Source of the DNA: Actinomycetota bacterium
Lineage (GTDB): Bacteria; Actinomycetota; UBA4738; G016210805
Assembly (NCBI GenBank): GCA_016210805.1
Contig: JACQTL010000267.1
Coordinates: 1-8,184, forward strand
Direction: 5' to 3'
DNA: 8,184 nucleotides
The notes under the pieces: generated by a model
Seen by the model: only the letters and a program-made list of their open reading frames with translations
Told to the model about the DNA's origin: nothing
The model's database searches: none
Shown: in pieces, positions 6,052 to 8,184 of the stretch
Layout: the number at the start of each line of letters is the position of its first letter
Numbering within the stretch: position 1 is the first letter of the stretch
Position numbers and translations under genes: made by a program

Positions 6052-7359
6052 ATGGAGCCGGATGGCGACGGCCCGGCCGGAGCCGGGATGCCCGACGACG
6101 TCTCGGAGCGGGACCGCCCGTACCGCCGGAAGCTCCTCCGCCTGCTCGCCGCGGCGACCTTCTTCGAGGGTTACGACGCGTTCGTGCTGGCCCTGGTCCT
6201 GCCCCTCGTCCTCGTGGACCTGGGGGGGACCGAGTCCCAGGCCGGCCTGGTCCGGGGGAGCGTGGGGGTGGGGGCGGTGGTGGCATTAGTCCTGGCGGCC
6301 CAGGCCGACCGGATCGGCCGCCGCCGGCTCCTGCTCATCACTATCGTCGGCTACACGGCCACCACGGGGCTCACGGCCCTCTCCCCCGGCCTCCTGTTCC
6401 TGGCCGGGTCCCAGTTCCTGGCCCAGATCTTCCTGGCAGCGGAGTGGGCGGTGGCAGTGACCATCGTGGTCGAGGAGTTCCCGACCCGGGAACGGGGCCG
6501 GGCCCTGGGCATCGTCACCTCGATGAACACTCTGGGGGGGATCACCGTCGGGATCCTCGGCTTCGTCGGCCTGGCCGCCACCCCGCTTTCCTGGCGGGGG
6601 TTCTACGTGGTCGGGCTCGTCCCGCTCGTCCTGGTGTTCTGGGCCCGGCGAGGGATGGTCGAGACGGCCAGGTACACGGCCGTCCGCGAAAGCGAGGCCG
6701 GGCGGCGCCTCGACCACATGAGCCTCCTCGAGCCGTGGAAGGACGCGTACCGCCGCAACATCATGGCCGTCGGGCTGATGCATTTCTTCCGGTTCACGGC
6801 GATCTCCGCCGCCGTGTTCTGGTGGCCGTACTACGCGCAGCAGGAGGCCGGGATGTCGTTCTCCCTGGTCAGCCTGTACCTGGGGGTCGCCGGGATCCTG
6901 GGCGCCGTGGGGTTCGTGGTCGGCGGCTTCTTGATGGACCGGGTCGGCCGGAGACCGACCTTCTCGGCCTACACCGCCCTGGCCATCGTCTTCGGGGTCG
7001 CGGTGTTCCAGACCCACGACACCCTGGTCATGCTGCCCCTTTTGTGCCTGGCCATCTTCACGGGGCTGGGGTCGGCCGCCATGACCTCCGCGTTCTCCAC
7101 GGAGTTCTTCCCGACCTACGTGCGGAGCCGGGCCGCGGCGTGGTGCCGGAACGCCTTCGAGGTGCCGGGGGGCATCGTCGGCCCCCTGGTCGTGGGGTGG
7201 CTGGGCGACCACCGGACCGGGCCGATCGGCTCGATCGGCGACGCCATGAGCCTCACCCTCCTGGCCACCATGGTCCCCGTGCTGTTCATCACGTGGCGCT
7301 ACATCGGCGAGACCCGCCACCTGGTCCTGGACCAGCTCGACGCGGAGGTCGTGGGATGA
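6052..7359 (+). CDS. MFS transporter, metabolite/aromatic acid:H+ symporter-like
   Basis: A 435-residue major facilitator superfamily carrier in the inner membrane, with about 12 hydrophobic helices in two halves around a central loop (about 199-235). Helix 1 carries FEGYD (38-42), with an acidic residue typical of proton-coupled AAHS/MHS and sugar-porter-like members. The loop 2-3 signature is DRIGRRR (86-92), repeated in the second half as DRVGRRP (296-302). EEFPTRERGR (141-150) and EFFPTYVRSR (351-360) are the matching loop 4-5 and 10-11 motifs. YIGETRH near the C-terminus resembles the PETKG end motif of PF00083 transporters. A polar N-terminal tail of about 25 residues precedes helix 1. 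Leu79 is encoded by TTA, the only TTA codon I find in any gene here. The next gene overlaps its stop, so the two are co-translated. The substrate is unknown; an organic acid or small metabolite is a guess. Confidence 0.92.
   Translation: MEPDGDGPAGAGMPDDVSERDRPYRRKLLRLLAAATFFEGYDAFVLALVLPLVLVDLGGTESQAGLVRGSVGVGAVVALVLAAQADRIGRRRLLLITIVGYTATTGLTALSPGLLFLAGSQFLAQIFLAAEWAVAVTIVVEEFPTRERGRALGIVTSMNTLGGITVGILGFVGLAATPLSWRGFYVVGLVPLVLVFWARRGMVETARYTAVRESEAGRRLDHMSLLEPWKDAYRRNIMAVGLMHFFRFTAISAAVFWWPYYAQQEAGMSFSLVSLYLGVAGILGAVGFVVGGFLMDRVGRRPTFSAYTALAIVFGVAVFQTHDTLVMLPLLCLAIFTGLGSAAMTSAFSTEFFPTYVRSRAAAWCRNAFEVPGGIVGPLVVGWLGDHRTGPIGSIGDAMSLTLLATMVPVLFITWRYIGETRHLVLDQLDAEVVG
7344..7348 (+). promoter_or_regulatory. 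Internal Shine-Dalgarno for the coupled lipoprotein
   Basis: GGAGG inside the last codons of the MFS gene sits 7 bp before the ATG at 7356, which overlaps the MFS stop as ATGA. Together they support reinitiation, or translational coupling, at this start. Confidence 0.75.
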
Positions 7360-7928
7360 AGCGGCTGGTGGCGGCCTCCGCCCTGGGCGTCGCCCTCCTC
7401 TCCTCGTGCCACACGGCCGACCGGCCCGAGGGCGTGGTGGACCGGTGGCTGACCTCGCTGAACCAGGGCTCGGCCGGCGAGCCCGACCTGTACGCGGACG
7501 AAGAGGTCACGGTGTGGATCCTGGGGCCGTGGCGGGAGTGCGATCCGGGAGCGCTCGACGTGATCGAGGTGGGAGGAGGAACCGAGAGCGCGGCGTCGGC
7601 CCGGGTCCCGTTCCGAGTGGGCCTGGCCCGGACCGTCGAGTCGCTCTGCGGCCCCTCGGGTCTTTTGCCCGGCGCCGAGATCGAGGGCGTGGCCATCCTG
7701 GAGCGCCGGGACGGGGAGTGGCGCATCGTCGACCTCGGCCCGCCCGACCCCGCCCTCCGGGTCCCCAGCGAGGGCGGCGAGCGCATCGGGAAGGCCTCCG
7801 CCGCCGCCTGGGCCGGCGGGGTGGGCGTGGCGGTGGCGCTCTCCCTGCTCACGGTCGCCCTGATGCGCCTGTTCGGCCGCCATCCCACGGCGGCGGAGCG
7901 GGTCGGCGCCGACGCGCCCGCCCCCTGA
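7356..7928 (+). CDS. Small lipoprotein with C-terminal membrane helix, NTF2-like core suspected
   Basis: A 190-residue protein not matched to a named family. The N-terminus is a clear lipoprotein signal: MKRL, a hydrophobic stretch, then lipobox LSSC with the lipidated cysteine at 18. The core (about 24-128) opens with a helix GVVDRWLTSLNQG and ends in a strand, DGEWRIVDL. That outline is common in NTF2-like or DUF4878-type lipoproteins, so this fold is an inference from shape. Cys62 and Cys98 are the only other cysteines and could form an extracytoplasmic disulfide. A hydrophobic segment at about 148-171 (AAAWAGGVGVAVALSLLTVAL) followed by RLFGRH looks like a stop-transfer helix, so the protein would be held in the membrane at both ends with a short cytoplasmic tail. 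The start overlaps the MFS stop by ATGA. Role inferred: an accessory or stabilising subunit of that transporter. Confidence 0.82.
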   Translation: MKRLVAASALGVALLSSCHTADRPEGVVDRWLTSLNQGSAGEPDLYADEEVTVWILGPWRECDPGALDVIEVGGGTESAASARVPFRVGLARTVESLCGPSGLLPGAEIEGVAILERRDGEWRIVDLGPPDPALRVPSEGGERIGKASAAAWAGGVGVAVALSLLTVALMRLFGRHPTAAERVGADAPAP

Positions 7929-7983
7929 TCGCCCGGCCCGACACCGTTTCGCCCCCCCGGGGCCCGGGGAACGACCGTGAAGA

Positions 7984-8011
7984 GGACCGGCGCCCACCGC
8001 GCCGGCGGTCC
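7984..8011 (+). terminator. GC-rich stem-loop in the gap before the last gene
   Basis: CCGGCGC (7987-7993) pairs perfectly with GCGCCGG (7999-8005) around the loop CCACC. Three more pairs (GGA with TCC) can extend it past a 3-base bulge. There is no T-tract. It may end the MFS-lipoprotein transcript, or it may be a leader structure, since it lies only 11-12 bases before the next ribosome site. The gap of 106 bp (7929-8034) also holds two copies of CGACCGTG, at 7972-7979 and 8012-8019, flanking the hairpin. I see no TANNNT promoter box in the gap. Confidence 0.4.
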
Positions 8012-8022
8012 CGACCGTGGAA

Positions 8023-8027
8023 GGAGG
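8023..8027 (+). promoter_or_regulatory. Shine-Dalgarno of the truncated last gene
   Basis: GGAGG within AAGGAGGAA lies 7 bp before the ATG at 8035, the ideal distance. It is the main reason to accept the open frame that runs off the window as a real gene. Confidence 0.72.
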
Positions 8028-8034
8028 AACCGCC

Positions 8035-8184
8035 ATGGGACGCGTCCCCGAGCCCCACTCGAGCCCCGCCGCTCCCCGCGACCGCTCCTGGAGCTGGTCC
8101 GGTACCGACGTGGCCGACAAGCCGGATGCCCTGATCGAGCACGGCGGTTGGGGGGCCATGGCCAGGGCCCACGCCTGGTACGAC
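8035..8184 (+). CDS. Unrecognised protein, N-terminal 50 residues only
   Basis: An open frame of 50 codons runs from ATG 8035 to the end of the window without a stop, behind a well-placed GGAGG. The first 16 residues are Pro/Ser/Arg-rich (MGRVPEPHSSPAAPRD) and look disordered. The rest is rich in Trp and His (RSWSWSGTDVADKPDALI, then EHGGWGAMARAHAWYD), suggesting the beginning of a folded soluble domain. There is no signal peptide or membrane helix in the visible part. I do not recognise the family. It lies 106 bp after the small lipoprotein on the same strand with a stem-loop between, so it may be a separate unit. Confidence 0.7.
   Translation, partial: MGRVPEPHSSPAAPRDRSWSWSGTDVADKPDALIEHGGWGAMARAHAWYD

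Noticed and set aside
7299..8159. Minus-strand open frame of 286 codons opposite the small lipoprotein
   Set aside because: The composition is Arg/Gly/Pro-rich, it covers the gap and the ribosome site of the last gene, and it has no motif. The plus-strand lipoprotein has a signal peptide, lipobox and coupled start.

Overview
This is a very GC-rich window (well over two thirds G+C by eye, with third codon positions almost always G or C) that is densely packed with genes. Lipoproteins, near-leaderless starts downstream of TANNNT boxes, and a two-component system followed by a GerMN-domain lipoprotein all suggest an actinobacterium (Actinomycetota), probably from a poorly sampled lineage. The sequence alone does not fix the genus. 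I see no tRNA, rRNA, CRISPR array, insertion sequence or phage gene, so it looks like ordinary chromosome.

Region 1 (1-2297, + strand): the last codons of an OmpR/PhoB-type response regulator, a membrane histidine kinase starting 2 bp later, then a secreted GerMN-Gmad2 lipoprotein. The order resembles the actinobacterial mtrA-mtrB-lpqB cluster. The gap before the lipoprotein gene carries direct repeats with an 11-bp period of the kind OmpR-family regulators bind, which suggests a feedback circuit: kinase, regulator, envelope lipoprotein.

Region 2 (2298-5211, - strand): a perfect 14-bp-stem hairpin separates region 1 from a convergent two-gene unit. That unit is an M20-family metallopeptidase or amidohydrolase of the glutamate-carboxypeptidase type, followed 47 bp later by a type I phosphodiesterase/nucleotide pyrophosphatase of the alkaline phosphatase superfamily. 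Both keep their catalytic residues; their substrates cannot be read from the sequence.

Region 3 (5212-8184, + strand): a short divergent promoter region with one -10-like box on each strand leads into a PlsC-type acyltransferase, a 12-helix MFS transporter, a small lipoprotein with an added C-terminal membrane helix whose start overlaps the transporter stop (ATGA), and the first 50 codons of an unrecognised gene cut by the window edge. Tight coupling of transporter and lipoprotein suggests that they act together.

Nothing here is a clear-cut new defence or mobile system. The points most worth following are the putative regulator operator with the HAMP-less kinase and GerMN-Gmad2 lipoprotein, the doubly anchored lipoprotein coupled to the transporter, and the divergent near-leaderless promoter pair.
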